DNA of 64,000 nucleotides from CAZGSN01 sp964371655 (GTDB taxonomy: Bacteria; Desulfobacterota; Binatia; HRBIN30). Location: positions 1-64,000 of the forward strand of contig CAYJOD010000017.1 in NCBI GenBank assembly GCA_964371655.1. Direction: 5' to 3'. The notes below the pieces were generated by a model. That model saw only the letters and a program-made list of their open reading frames with translations. It did no database searches and had not been told where the DNA came from. Position 1 is the first letter of the stretch, and each line of letters begins with the position of its first letter. Made by a program: the position numbers and the translations under genes. Of this stretch, positions 34,355 to 42,894 are shown in pieces.

Positions 34355-34600
34355 GAAGAGGAAGAAATGGGAAACAGGAAACCGTAAACCGGAGATGGAA
34401 AACCGGCGAATCACTGGCTGTTGCAGAAGAAATAGAAAATGAACCACAGAGACACAGAGGCCACAGAGAAGCGGCTAAGTGTTCAAGCATAGTTATTGAC
34501 CCACATTTCTCCGGGTTCTTCCTGGGTGTCCTCTGTGCCTCTGTGGTCGATCCTCTTCATCCGTTCCGCGTTCGGGTTTTGATTCCTTATGCAACCCTCA
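34355..34600. repeat. GGAAACAGGAAACCG word and CACAGAGGCCACAGAG hairpin
   Basis: The gap between the CPBP gene and rlpA has no gene. The hairpin at about 34438-34550 nearly duplicates that at 22545-22660, including the TTCTCCGGGTTCTT centre. Flanking GGAAACAGGAAACCGTAAAC and AACCGGTTTCCGGTTTTCC words pair with each other around it, so one hairpin seems to be nested in another. Confidence 0.75.
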
Positions 34601-34633
34601 ATAACCGGTTTCCGGTTTTCCATTCTCTTCGTC

Positions 34634-35380
34634 TCAGTCGGTGCCAGCATCTTCGACCACGATGGCGATCAATCCCTCGGCGGCAACGTTGCCGGCGAGC
34701 TCGGTGGCTTGGGTGCGCTGTCCGAAGCGCCCGACGCGAACGCGATAATACGTCCCGGCTTGCCCCGCGACGGTGGTGATGTGCACATTGTCGAAATCGT
34801 CTTCGAGCCTGTGCTTCAAGCGTTGGGCGGCGTCGCGATCGATGAAGGCTCCAACCTGGACGGCGTAGCGCACGCGCGTGAGCGGGCGCTCGCTGGCGGG
34901 TTCAATGCGCACCGGTGCCGTGCCGGTGCCGATCATGTCGATGGTACGCGCGGCCGCGAACGACAGATCGATGACCCTATCGTCCACGAACGGGCCGCGG
35001 TCGGTGACCTCGACCTCGACTTGCCGGCCGTTGTGCAGGTTGGTGACGACCACCCGCGATCCCAACGGCAAGGTATTGTGTGCCGCCGTCATGTCGTACT
35101 GGTTGTAGACCGTTCCACTCGCCGTACGCTTGCCGTGGAAGCCGGGTCCATACCAAGAGGCGACGCCTTCCTGGATCCCACCAGGGTACGCAACCGGACC
35201 GCGGCGGAAGAAGCCGCAAGCAGAGAGGTTGGCGATGACCAGGAGGTAGACGGCAGAGCGAAGTAAAGATCCGCGGAAGCTCGTACTCCGGCTTCGGACT
35301 TCGGGCCTCGGGCTTCCGGCGTGGAGCCGGATTCCTTTCCTGAAGCCAGAAGTCTGAGGTCCGAAACCGACGGCCCTCAC
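34634..35380 (-). CDS. rlpA: RlpA-like septal lytic transglycosylase with SPOR domain
   Basis: The lipobox VIANLSACGFF marks an outer-membrane lipoprotein. A double-psi beta-barrel follows (EGVASWYGPGFHGKRTASGT, YNQYDMTAAHNTLPLGSRVV, VEVTDRGPFVDDRVIDLSFA), then a C-terminal SPOR domain (RYAVQVGAFIDRDAAQRLKH). RlpA cleaves denuded peptidoglycan at the septum. I took the GTG at 35380, but the region between it and the signal peptide is encoded by a dispersed palindrome (35285-35370), so the start is uncertain and may have been rewired by that repeat. Confidence 0.88.
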   Translation of the reverse strand: MRAVGFGPQTSGFRKGIRLHAGSPRPEVRSRSTSFRGSLLRSAVYLLVIANLSACGFFRRGPVAYPGGIQEGVASWYGPGFHGKRTASGTVYNQYDMTAAHNTLPLGSRVVVTNLHNGRQVEVEVTDRGPFVDDRVIDLSFAAARTIDMIGTGTAPVRIEPASERPLTRVRYAVQVGAFIDRDAAQRLKHRLEDDFDNVHITTVAGQAGTYYRVRVGRFGQRTQATELAGNVAAEGLIAIVVEDAGTD

Positions 35381-35515
35381 CCTAACCCTCTCCCGCGCCG
35401 GAAGTGGCGCGGGCGAGGGGAGCTGCCATTCAAGCTCCTGTGGCTGTCTGTCGTCTTGTGAGTGTCGATTGTGTCGCTGTCCGCTCCTCCACACCGCAAC
35501 CCCTCCTCCCGACGA

Positions 35516-36874
35516 TCAGCTTCCGGCGATCGTCATCCTTCCGATCAACAGCGTCGGCGCCGCGATCGAGTGACGCAACTCGAGATCGCTGCCGATGGCT
35601 TCGATACACTTGTACATCTCCAGCAAGTTGCCGGCGATGGTAATCTCCTCGACTGGATAGACCAGCTCGCCGTTTTCGATCCACTGCCCGACGGCGCCGC
35701 GCGAGTAGTCACCGGTGACCGAGTTCACGCCCATGCCGATGAGCTCGGTGACGTAGAGACCGCGTCCGACGCCGCGCACGATGTCCGCGGGCGTCGTGCT
35801 CCCTGCCTGCAGGATGAAATTCGTCGGCGCCACCCCGGGTGCCGAGCCCACCGAGCGCGACGCGTTGCCGCTGCTGCGGCTGCCGAGCTTGCGGGCCGAG
35901 TAGCAATCGAAGAGGTAGCTGCTGAGGACACCACGATCGACAATGACATTGCGGCGCGTCGGTAGTCCCTCGCCGTCGAAGGGCTTCGAGCCGAGGCCGC
36001 CGGCCAAACGGCCGTCGTCGATGATGGTGACCGTTTCCGGCGCGATGCGCTCGCCGAGCTTGCCGATCAGGAACGAAGCGCCTTTGTAGAGGGAGTAGCC
36101 GGAGATGGCGCCGGCCAGGTGGCCTAGCAGGCCGCCGGCAAGCTCCGGATCGAACACCACCGGCACCTCGCAGGTGGTGACCTTGCGTGCGCCCAAACGC
36201 CGCAGCGTCCGCTCCGCCGCTTTCTTGCCGACGGAGGCGGGGCTCTCGAGCTTGGCGAGCTTGCGTTGCGTCGAGTACCAGTAGTCGCGCTGCATCGAAC
36301 CGTTGTGCGTGGCCACCGGGACCACGGAGAGAGACACCGCCGACTTGTGATACGTGCCGGCGAACCCCAGGCTCGAGGCGTAATGGATCCGATCGGTAGA
36401 GGTTTGGCACTCGGCGCCCTCCGAGTTGGTGAGGCGCGCGTCACAGTCGAGCGCCGCTTGCTCCGCCTCCTTCGCCCACTCGATGGCACGCTCGGCGTCG
36501 ATCGCCGCGACGGCGTCGTCGTACAAATCCAAATCCGGGCAATCGGGAGAGAGCTCGGAAGCGTCCGGCAACCCGGAAGAGGGATCCGGCGCGATCACCC
36601 GCGCCAGCGCGCAGGCGTCGTCCGCGAGCTTCGACAGCGCCGCCGCCGAGAAGTCGGCGCTGGAGACGATGGCGCTACGAGTGTCGATGAAGACGCGCAA
36701 CCCGAGGTGCTTCTGCCGCGCCTGCTTGAGCTTCTCGATCCCGCCCAGGCGCACGCCGACCTCGAGCTCGTCGCCCTCGACGACCACAACGTCCGCCGCC
36801 GTCGCACCGCACGCAAGTGTCCGCCGGAGCAGATCCGCCGCCACTTCCTCGAGCACCACCGGTTCAACGCTCAC
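35516..36874 (-). CDS. pmbA: TldE/PmbA metalloprotease subunit
   Basis: The 452-aa protein has the PmbA/TldD family layout: an N-terminal MSVEPVVLEEVAADLLRR, a central VPVVFDPELAGGLLGHLAGA, then LGSKPFDGEGLPTRRNVIVD and GVLSSYLFDCYSARKLG, and the C-terminal NFILQAGSTTPADIVRGVGR. It lacks the HExxxH zinc motif, as expected for TldE, which pairs with TldD to degrade modified or unfolded peptides. tldD lies just upstream on the same strand. Confidence 0.95.
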   Translation of the reverse strand: MSVEPVVLEEVAADLLRRTLACGATAADVVVVEGDELEVGVRLGGIEKLKQARQKHLGLRVFIDTRSAIVSSADFSAAALSKLADDACALARVIAPDPSSGLPDASELSPDCPDLDLYDDAVAAIDAERAIEWAKEAEQAALDCDARLTNSEGAECQTSTDRIHYASSLGFAGTYHKSAVSLSVVPVATHNGSMQRDYWYSTQRKLAKLESPASVGKKAAERTLRRLGARKVTTCEVPVVFDPELAGGLLGHLAGAISGYSLYKGASFLIGKLGERIAPETVTIIDDGRLAGGLGSKPFDGEGLPTRRNVIVDRGVLSSYLFDCYSARKLGSRSSGNASRSVGSAPGVAPTNFILQAGSTTPADIVRGVGRGLYVTELIGMGVNSVTGDYSRGAVGQWIENGELVYPVEEITIAGNLLEMYKCIEAIGSDLELRHSIAAPTLLIGRMTIAGS

Positions 36875-36889
36875 GATTCACCTTTCCCG

Positions 36890-37027
36890 CAACCGAGTTT
36901 TCAGTTTTCAGTTTTCAGTTTTCAGTGTTCAGTGTTCAGTCTTGGATCGCCCTCACCGCTGCCGTCTCCAAGCAGTCTCCGAACTGAAAACTGAACACTG
37001 AAAACTGAACACTGGATACTGAACACC
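36890..37027. repeat. TTTTCAGTTTTCAGTGTTCAG hairpin between pmbA and tldD
   Basis: Tandem CAGTTTTCAGTTTTCAGTG words on the left pair with GAACACTGAAAACTGAACAC on the right. It separates two genes that normally act as a pair, and would place a strong stem in any shared mRNA. Confidence 0.85.
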
Positions 37028-37029
37028 CC

Positions 37030-38478
37030 TCACGCCGCGGTCCCGCCAACCGTGATCCCGTCGATCCGCACCGTGGGCATGCCGACACCGACCGGCACCG
37101 ATTGTCCATCCTTGCCGCAGGTGCCGATGCCCTCGTCGAGGGCGAGGTCGTGACCGACCATGGTGATACGCTTGAGCACGTCGGGCCCGTTGCCGATCAA
37201 CGTGGCGCCCTTCACCGGACGGGTGATCTTGCCATCTTCGATGAGATACGCCTCACTGGCGGAGAATACGAACTTACCGCTGGTGATATCGACCTGGCCG
37301 CCACCGAAGTAGGCGGCGTACAAGCCACGGTCGACCGAGCCGATGATCTCTTCCGGAGTCGAGTCGCCACCGAGCATGAAGGTATTGGTCATGCGCGGCA
37401 TCGGGATGTGGGCAAAGCTCTCGCGGCGGCCGTTGCCGGTGAGCGGCACACCCATCAGCCGCGCGTTGAGACGATCTTGCAGATAGCCGCGCAGAATGCC
37501 CTTCTCGATCAAAACGGTGCGACCGGTCGGCGTGCCTTCGTCATCGACATTCAGAGAGCCGCGCCGCCGCGGGATGGTGCCGTCGTCGACCACCGTGCAC
37601 AACGGCGAGGCGACCTGCTGGCCAAGCAGACCGCTGAAGGCCGAAGTCTGCTTGCGATTGAAGTCGCCTTCGAGGCCGTGTCCGATCGCTTCGTGCAGAA
37701 GCACACCCGGCCAGCCGGGGCCCAAGACCACGGTCATGCTCCCCGCCGGTGCGTCGATGGCGCGCAGGTTGCGCAACGCGTGTTCGGCCGCCGTGCGCGC
37801 GAAGCGCAGGTAGCGATCGTCTTCGAGAAGGTACTCGTAGTCGACGCGCCCGCCGCCGCCGAAGGTTCCCTGCTGGCGGTTGCCGTTGTCTTCCGCGATG
37901 CAGGTGATGTTGAGTCGCACCAGCGGTTGCACATCCGCCACAACCAGGCCGGTGGCGCCGACGATCAGAATGAACTTCTGCTCCACTCCGACCGAGGCCA
38001 TCACATTCCGGATGCGCGAATCTTGCCGGCGCGCGGCCACGTCGATGCGGCTGAGCAGGTCGACCTTGTCGGCCACCGTTGCCGCGAACGGCGAACGCGG
38101 CAGGGAGTAGAGGTCATGCACCGGCACCGTGCGGCGCACCGCCACCGCGCGCGTCTCGCCGGCCTCCTGCGCAATTGCCTGGGCCGTACGCGAAGCAAGC
38201 TGCAGACTGTCGACGGTCACGTCGTCCGAGTAGGCGTAGCCGGTCTTGTCGCCGGCGACGACACGCACCCCGGCGCCTTGCGAGACGTGTTGGCTCGCCG
38301 ACTTGACGATTCCGTCTTCCAAACTCAGGGACTGGCTGGTTCGAAACTCGAAGTAGATGTCCGCGTAATCGGCGCGCCGGGCAATGGCCGAACCCACGGT
38401 TTGCTCGAGGTTGCGTTCCGTCAGCCCAAAACGATCCAACAGGAATCGCATCGGCTCGCTTGTCGTTGTTGTCGTCAT
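37030..38478 (-). CDS. tldD: TldD zinc metalloprotease subunit
   Basis: The ATG at 38478 gives 482 aa beginning MTTTTTSEPMRFLLDRFGLT. The zinc-binding motif LLHEAIGHGLEGDFNRK is intact, followed by SFAHIPMPRMTNTFMLGGDS and the C-terminal GTCGKDGQSVPVGVGMPTVR. With PmbA it forms a heterodimeric protease for short unfolded peptides such as microcin or PQQ-type precursors. The longer frame upstream is repeat-encoded and was rejected. Confidence 0.96.
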   Translation of the reverse strand: MTTTTTSEPMRFLLDRFGLTERNLEQTVGSAIARRADYADIYFEFRTSQSLSLEDGIVKSASQHVSQGAGVRVVAGDKTGYAYSDDVTVDSLQLASRTAQAIAQEAGETRAVAVRRTVPVHDLYSLPRSPFAATVADKVDLLSRIDVAARRQDSRIRNVMASVGVEQKFILIVGATGLVVADVQPLVRLNITCIAEDNGNRQQGTFGGGGRVDYEYLLEDDRYLRFARTAAEHALRNLRAIDAPAGSMTVVLGPGWPGVLLHEAIGHGLEGDFNRKQTSAFSGLLGQQVASPLCTVVDDGTIPRRRGSLNVDDEGTPTGRTVLIEKGILRGYLQDRLNARLMGVPLTGNGRRESFAHIPMPRMTNTFMLGGDSTPEEIIGSVDRGLYAAYFGGGQVDITSGKFVFSASEAYLIEDGKITRPVKGATLIGNGPDVLKRITMVGHDLALDEGIGTCGKDGQSVPVGVGMPTVRIDGITVGGTAA

Positions 38479-38599
38479 CGGGAATTCGCCTTGCTTTGCC
38501 TCGATCCCTGAGTAGCATGCGCTAGTAGTGGGCACTAGGCAGAAGCGTTGGGGGCTTGGCGAGCCAACCCCTAAACCCAATCCAACAGAGCCGGAACCG

Positions 38600-38715
38600 A
38601 ACAGAAGAAAATGGAAAACAGGAAACCGAAAAACGGAGATGGAGAACAAGTAAATTGATCAGTTTCCAGTTTCCAGTTTCCGGTGTCCCGTTTCCGGTTT
38701 TCCATTTTCTTCGCG
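38600..38715. repeat. GGAAACAGGAAACCG hairpin
   Basis: AAATGGAAAACAGGAAACCG faces TTTCCGGTTTTCCATTTTC, with tandem TTTCCAGTTTCCAGTTTCCG words in the right arm. It belongs to the same family as 33303-33392 and 34375-34400. It lies between tldD and the small gene at 38762. Confidence 0.8.
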
Positions 38716-38761
38716 TGCTCTTCGAGACTTTCCCGACAGCGGACCAACCGTCTTTAGACCA

Positions 38762-39064
38762 ATGACTCAGCGCACCGTACACGCTCACCGCTCCTGCCTT
38801 GGTCGCTACCTCGGGTTACGAGTGAACCTGTTTCGCGTCATGCACGACCTGCGTTTCTTCTTGGCCGACGACAACACGGTGATGGCCGCACGTAGCGGCG
38901 ACTTCGCTTTGGCCGCCAGCGTCGCCTACGACGAAGCCATGCGCTATCACTACGTGCAAGACTGCAGTTGGTACCGCTCGGATCTCAGCCGCCTCGAAGA
39001 CGAGGACGTGCCCGACCAGGTGCGCGACGAGCTCTTGCATCAATTCCTCTTCGTCCTCGGCTGA
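38762..39064 (+). CDS. Hypothetical protein, 100 aa
   Basis: The frame starts ATG and has the base composition of neighbouring genes. The product reads MTQRTVHAHRSCLGRYLGLR, LAASVAYDEAMRYHYVQDCS and YRSDLSRLEDEDVPDQVRDE. It is helical and soluble, with no motif I recognise. No clear ribosome-binding site is visible, so it is a moderate-confidence gene of unknown function. Confidence 0.5.
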   Translation: MTQRTVHAHRSCLGRYLGLRVNLFRVMHDLRFFLADDNTVMAARSGDFALAASVAYDEAMRYHYVQDCSWYRSDLSRLEDEDVPDQVRDELLHQFLFVLG

Positions 39065-39144
39065 GCCATTCCTCGTCAGGATTCACCGCAGAGGCGCGGA
39101 GCCCGCTGAGGCTGGCGCAAAACGAGTTTGCACATTTGGCCGGC

Positions 39145-39360
39145 GACTGCCGGCCCGGTGGTATAGGCTTCCAGCCTATACCACCGGGCATTTTCCATAG
39201 CGCAGGTGGCAGCCAGCATTCGCAATCGGCGCTTCGTTGAAGGGTGGGATCAACCATCGAAGCGGCAGATCCGACCAACCCACGATTGGACTCAAGGCTC
39301 TTGAGAAGATTGGAGCCCGGAAGAACCTTGGTGGTACAGGCTGGAAGCCTATACCACCAA
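39145..39360. repeat. GGTGGTATAGGCTTCCAGCC hairpins
   Basis: At 39158-39187 GGTGGTATAGGC and GCCTATACCACC form a near-perfect hairpin, and a second copy (GTGGTACAGGC with GCCTATACCAC) is at 39330-39358. The surrounding arms (ATGGCAAG and similar) are also partly inverted. The gap 39065-39452 has no gene. Confidence 0.8.
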
Positions 39361-39452
39361 GGCCTGGAGCTCCGATGGCAAGATTCAATCCCAGTGCCAT
39401 ACTCCAGCGTCCAAACCCCAACGCGGCGAGGTGCCACCGCACTCCAGATGGG

Positions 39453-40030
39453 TCAAAAGTAAAAGGTCACCCCGCCGCGGGCGCCGAATGGATTGCCCGG
39501 GGTGAAGTGCACGTCCTCGATCCCCGCGCCGCCACCTTGTGCCGAGCAGCGCGGGTCCTTGCCGACATCGCCCCGCAGACACGAGGTGTTGGACACCTGC
39601 GCCTCGCGCTAGTCGGTGTTGGTGAGATTGACCAAGGCAATCGACGCTTCGAGATTGCGCCAGCGATATCTGGCAAGCAGGTCCATCAGCGCATAGCCGC
39701 GCGCCGCAGCTCGTAGTCACGGGCCCGAATCGTTTCGGACGAAGCGGCCGACAGGGGACGCTTCGACTGCACGACGACTGGGGCCAGCTCCGGCGGCGTC
39801 TTGTCGCCGCCGTTCCCCGGCGCCGCCTCCTCGGCCGCAGCGGCATGCGCCAGTCTTAGGTAAGGCGGATCAAGATCCGCGTGCTCCTGTGCCTTGGCGA
39901 CAGTCGCAAACACGACCGCAAGCGCGCCGGCATGCGCGGGTACGAACAGCCCCGGAGGCAGGATCGAAGCAACGACGACTACCCCCAAGGCTAGAGCAGC
40001 CGCGCGGATATTCCCTCGCGTTCGTTTCAC
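39453..40030 (-). pseudogene. TonB-dependent receptor remnant
   Basis: The N-terminal 110 residues carry a signal peptide (RAAALALGVVVVASILPPGL) and a plug-like start (APVVVQSKRPLSAASSETIR). They join, with a frame change, to the receptor's C-terminus, MDLLARYRWRNLEASIALVN then LTNTD, an in-frame TAG, and the final strand FGARGGVTFYF. The whole barrel between is missing. A large deletion plus the nonsense codon make this a pseudogene. Confidence 0.75.
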
Positions 40031-40134
40031 GGTGACGACGCCTCTATCACATTCCGTAGTCGAGGTTCACGCCATCCGACGTGACGCTTCACGTTTCACC
40101 CGTCACGATCTATAAGCGCCGCGGCGGGGAGCCC

Positions 40135-41511
40135 ATGCCCATGAAGAAATCCGGTTCGCCAAACGCCAAGCGGCGCGGTCCCAAGCACTTGGTCTGCGCT
40201 TTCGTGTCGCCGGCGGCGATCGAGGCGCACGGCGCGGTGCGTCTGGTGAAGGGGCGCGGCATCTACGTTTGGGACGAGAGCGGGCGCAAGTACTTGGATG
40301 GCTTGGCATCGCTGTGGAACGTCACCGTCGGTCACGGTCGCGCCGAGATCGTGCGCGCCGTCGCCAAGCAGATGCGCCAGCTCGAGTATGGCCCAACCCT
40401 GCTCGGCTTCTCCACCAAGATCGCGGAAGATCTCGCCACGCGTCTGGCGCGCATGGCGCCGAAAGGGCTGACGCGTGTCGTCTTCACCTCGGGGGGATCG
40501 GAGGCCAACGAGACCGTCATCCGCCTGGTGCGTCTCTACTGGCGACTCAAGCAGCGCCGCGACAAGATCAAGATCGTCGCGCTGGAGCGAGCCTATCACG
40601 GCTCGTCGACCGGCTCAGTGAGCCTCACCGGTCTGCCGCACTTCCACAAGTATTATGAACCGCTGCTCGCCGGTGTCCTGCGCATGGCGCGACCGTTCTG
40701 TTACCGCTGCGAGCTCGGCTGCTCCTATCCAAGCTGCACCCTCGCCTGTGCCGACGAGCTGGAAAGAATCATCCGACGCGAAGGTCCCGACAGCGTCGGC
40801 GCGTTCATCGCCGAACCGGTGCAAGGTGTCGGCGGTGTCATCGTTCCTCCGCCCGGCTATTTCGAACGCATCCGTGCGATCTGCGACAAGTACGACGTGC
40901 TCATGGTTGCCGATGAAGTGATCACCGGCTTCGGCCGACTGGGCCACAACTTCGGCATCCAACGCTGGAACGCGATCCCCGACATGATCTCGTTCGCCAA
41001 AGGCGTTACCAGTGGCTATCTGCCGCTCGGCGGCGTCCTCTTCAAAGAGGAGATCTACACAACCATGGTGCAGGCCGGACCCGAGTTCAGCCTGAATCAC
41101 GGCTACACCTACTCCGGCCATCCCAGCGTGTGCGCCGCGGCGATCGCAAACCTCGACGTGCTCGAAGGCGAGAAGCTGATCGCGCGGGTGCGCAAGCTCG
41201 CACCTTTTTTTGCCGCACAGCTCTCGACACTGACCAGACATGCCATCGTCGGCGAGGTCCGCTCGGCCGGACTGATGGGAGCGATCGAGCTCGTACGCGA
41301 CCGCGCGACACGCGAGCCGTTCCCGGCCGAGCAGCAGGTTGCGGCCCGCGTCCGCGCCGCCTGTCTCGAGCGCGGCGTGATCCTGCGCGCCAGCACCGAC
41401 AACGTGGTCGTGTGCCCGCCGGTGATCATCAAGGAAGTGGAGATTCGCACCATCGTCCGTGCGTTGGATGAGTCGGTTGCGCAGGTTACGCGAGAGCTAG
41501 TCTCGATCTGA
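40135..41511 (+). CDS. Class-III PLP aminotransferase
   Basis: The ATG at 40135 follows GGGGAG and gives 458 aa. Motifs are GIYVWDESGRKYLDGLASLW, FTSGGSEANETVIRLVRLYW, AFIAEPVQGVGGVIVPPPGY, VADEVITGFGRLG and MISFAKGVTSGYLPLGG, with Lys as the PLP Schiff base. It is most like omega-amino-acid:pyruvate aminotransferases. A short Cys-rich insert (CYRCELGCSYPSCTLAC, about 200-216) is notable and could bind metal. The substrate cannot be fixed from sequence, and the gene appears monocistronic. Confidence 0.93.
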   Translation: MPMKKSGSPNAKRRGPKHLVCAFVSPAAIEAHGAVRLVKGRGIYVWDESGRKYLDGLASLWNVTVGHGRAEIVRAVAKQMRQLEYGPTLLGFSTKIAEDLATRLARMAPKGLTRVVFTSGGSEANETVIRLVRLYWRLKQRRDKIKIVALERAYHGSSTGSVSLTGLPHFHKYYEPLLAGVLRMARPFCYRCELGCSYPSCTLACADELERIIRREGPDSVGAFIAEPVQGVGGVIVPPPGYFERIRAICDKYDVLMVADEVITGFGRLGHNFGIQRWNAIPDMISFAKGVTSGYLPLGGVLFKEEIYTTMVQAGPEFSLNHGYTYSGHPSVCAAAIANLDVLEGEKLIARVRKLAPFFAAQLSTLTRHAIVGEVRSAGLMGAIELVRDRATREPFPAEQQVAARVRAACLERGVILRASTDNVVVCPPVIIKEVEIRTIVRALDESVAQVTRELVSI

Positions 41512-41577
41512 CAAGGTAAACACTCACCACCAAGGACGACAAGCCATCGAGTTGGCCGCTTCTGCCCTTCGTGTTAG

Positions 41578-41901
41578 ATGACTGGTGCGATGCGTGATCA
41601 GGAGAACTCGCACAGGCGATCCCTCCCCTACGTTTGGGACTACGACATCGACGAGAAGGAGTTCCGGAGAATTCTCGACGGTGAAATTCAGCGCGGACCA
41701 CTGGATCGCAATTGGGCTGCAGTACGCTTGATCGAGTACGCCTCGTATCCTGAGATCATACGGCTTCTCGGCTTCGCTCGCTTGGTTGACGGGTGGCCAC
41801 GCTGGCGCGCATCCATTCGTTCGCCCGGCCGTAAACGTGGCTTCGACTTCCTCGTCGACTGGCTGCCTCAACATCATCCCGAACTGTGCAAGCTGACCTA
41901 G
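41578..41901 (+). CDS. Small partner of AbiEii-like protein, 107 aa
   Basis: The product reads MTGAMRDQENSHRRSLPYVW, DYDIDEKEFRRILDGEIQRG, then RLIEYASYPEIIRLLGFARL. Its TAG is followed at once by the ATG of the AbiEii-like gene, so the two are translationally coupled. Size and position suit the antitoxin half of a type IV-like AbiE system or a related toxin-antitoxin pair, but it lacks the winged-helix look of classical AbiEi. I do not recognise the family. Confidence 0.7.
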   Translation: MTGAMRDQENSHRRSLPYVWDYDIDEKEFRRILDGEIQRGPLDRNWAAVRLIEYASYPEIIRLLGFARLVDGWPRWRASIRSPGRKRGFDFLVDWLPQHHPELCKLT

Positions 41902-42576
41902 ATGGAGCCCGAGGATTACCGCAATCGTCTGTACCCGTTGCAAGACCACGTGATTGCCGTTCTGAGATCGTTGGACACCGGCTTTTACCTCACCGGTGGT
42001 ACGGCGGCTTCACGTGGCTATTTGCACCATCGCTTCTCCGACGACCTCGACTTCTTCGTCAACGACGACCCCCGCTTCGGCCTTTGGTCGGCGCGAGTCG
42101 TTGCGGCGCTCGTTTCGCACCATGTGTGGCGCGTGGAGCCTCGACAACGCGACGAACGTTTCGTCCGCGTGGAGATCTTCACCGCCGACCTGCCGTTGAA
42201 GATCGAGATGGTCAACGACGTACCCGCACACGTGGGAGAGATTCGCGAGCATGCCCTGCTTGGCCGCCTTGATACGCCGGAGAACATTCTGGCTAACAAA
42301 GTATCCGCTGTGCTCGATCGGCGGGAGCCGAAGGATCTGGCCGACATCTGGGGGTTTTGCTGCCGCCTCCAGCTTTCCCTGCGCGACGCTCTCGGGAATG
42401 CGCAGAGCAAGGCCGCTGGGGTGTTCCCCGCCGATCTCGCACGCGTCTTGTTGTCCGCAGATGAGAACGACTGGCGCGCCGTGCGCTGGGCAAATGGACC
42501 CACGGTCGAGGAGTTTCTCCGCGGGCTCAGTCGTCTCGGTGAGGATCTGTTGTTGGGGGACGAGATCATCGAGTAG
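41902..42576 (+). CDS. AbiEii-like nucleotidyltransferase
   Basis: The 224-aa protein has the minimal nucleotidyltransferase core: TGFYLTGGTAASRGYLHHRF then SDDLDFFVNDDPRFG (GG-x-S/T and DxD-type motifs), and ENILANKVSAVLDRREPKDL near 131-150, the conserved K-x-R-xKD(L) block of the DUF1814/AbiEii family. Such proteins are toxins of abortive-infection or toxin-antitoxin pairs and transfer nucleotides to tRNA or proteins. It is directly coupled to the 107-aa gene. Confidence 0.87.
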   Translation: MEPEDYRNRLYPLQDHVIAVLRSLDTGFYLTGGTAASRGYLHHRFSDDLDFFVNDDPRFGLWSARVVAALVSHHVWRVEPRQRDERFVRVEIFTADLPLKIEMVNDVPAHVGEIREHALLGRLDTPENILANKVSAVLDRREPKDLADIWGFCCRLQLSLRDALGNAQSKAAGVFPADLARVLLSADENDWRAVRWANGPTVEEFLRGLSRLGEDLLLGDEIIE

Positions 42577-42765
42577 CGACGTTGCTGTACTCGCTCAGCG
42601 TTTCACCTCGAAGCCAATTGCTGAACCAACATCCTCTTCCCGATGTTGCGCAGGTCGCGGCGCTGGAAGATCGACCCCGACAAGCGAATCGTGTCAGCAA
42701 GCGTCTTGTGCGCTCGCTCACACTCGCGGCTCAGGATCTAGATCGACGCAAACCTCTCGATCGCG

Positions 42766-42815
42766 GCGGTCGGTGAGCGGACGGGCAAAAAGACGCCCGC
42801 CCACTCACCGACCGC
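42766..42815. terminator. Strong bidirectional hairpin
   Basis: GCGGTCGGTGAGCGGACGGGC (first 20 bases of the arm) pairs with GCCCGCCCACTCACCGACCGC across an AAAAAGAC loop, with two mismatches. It lies between the ends of the converging AbiEii-like (+) and FGE-like (-) genes and could terminate either, though no long U-run follows. Confidence 0.55.
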
Positions 42816-42894
42816 CAAAGTGCAAATGACCAAACCTGTCCTGAGTAGCGGCCGCAATCGGCCGCGTATCGAAGGAGGGCCAACAAAAAAGTGA

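Noticed and set aside
37102..38511. 469-aa plus-strand frame opposite tldD
   Set aside because: It is an antisense shadow of TldD. It is His/Arg/Asp-rich without family motifs.
38479..38649. 57-residue extension of TldD
   Set aside because: It is encoded by a GGAAACAGGAAACCG repeat. TldD proteins start near MTTTTTSEPM.
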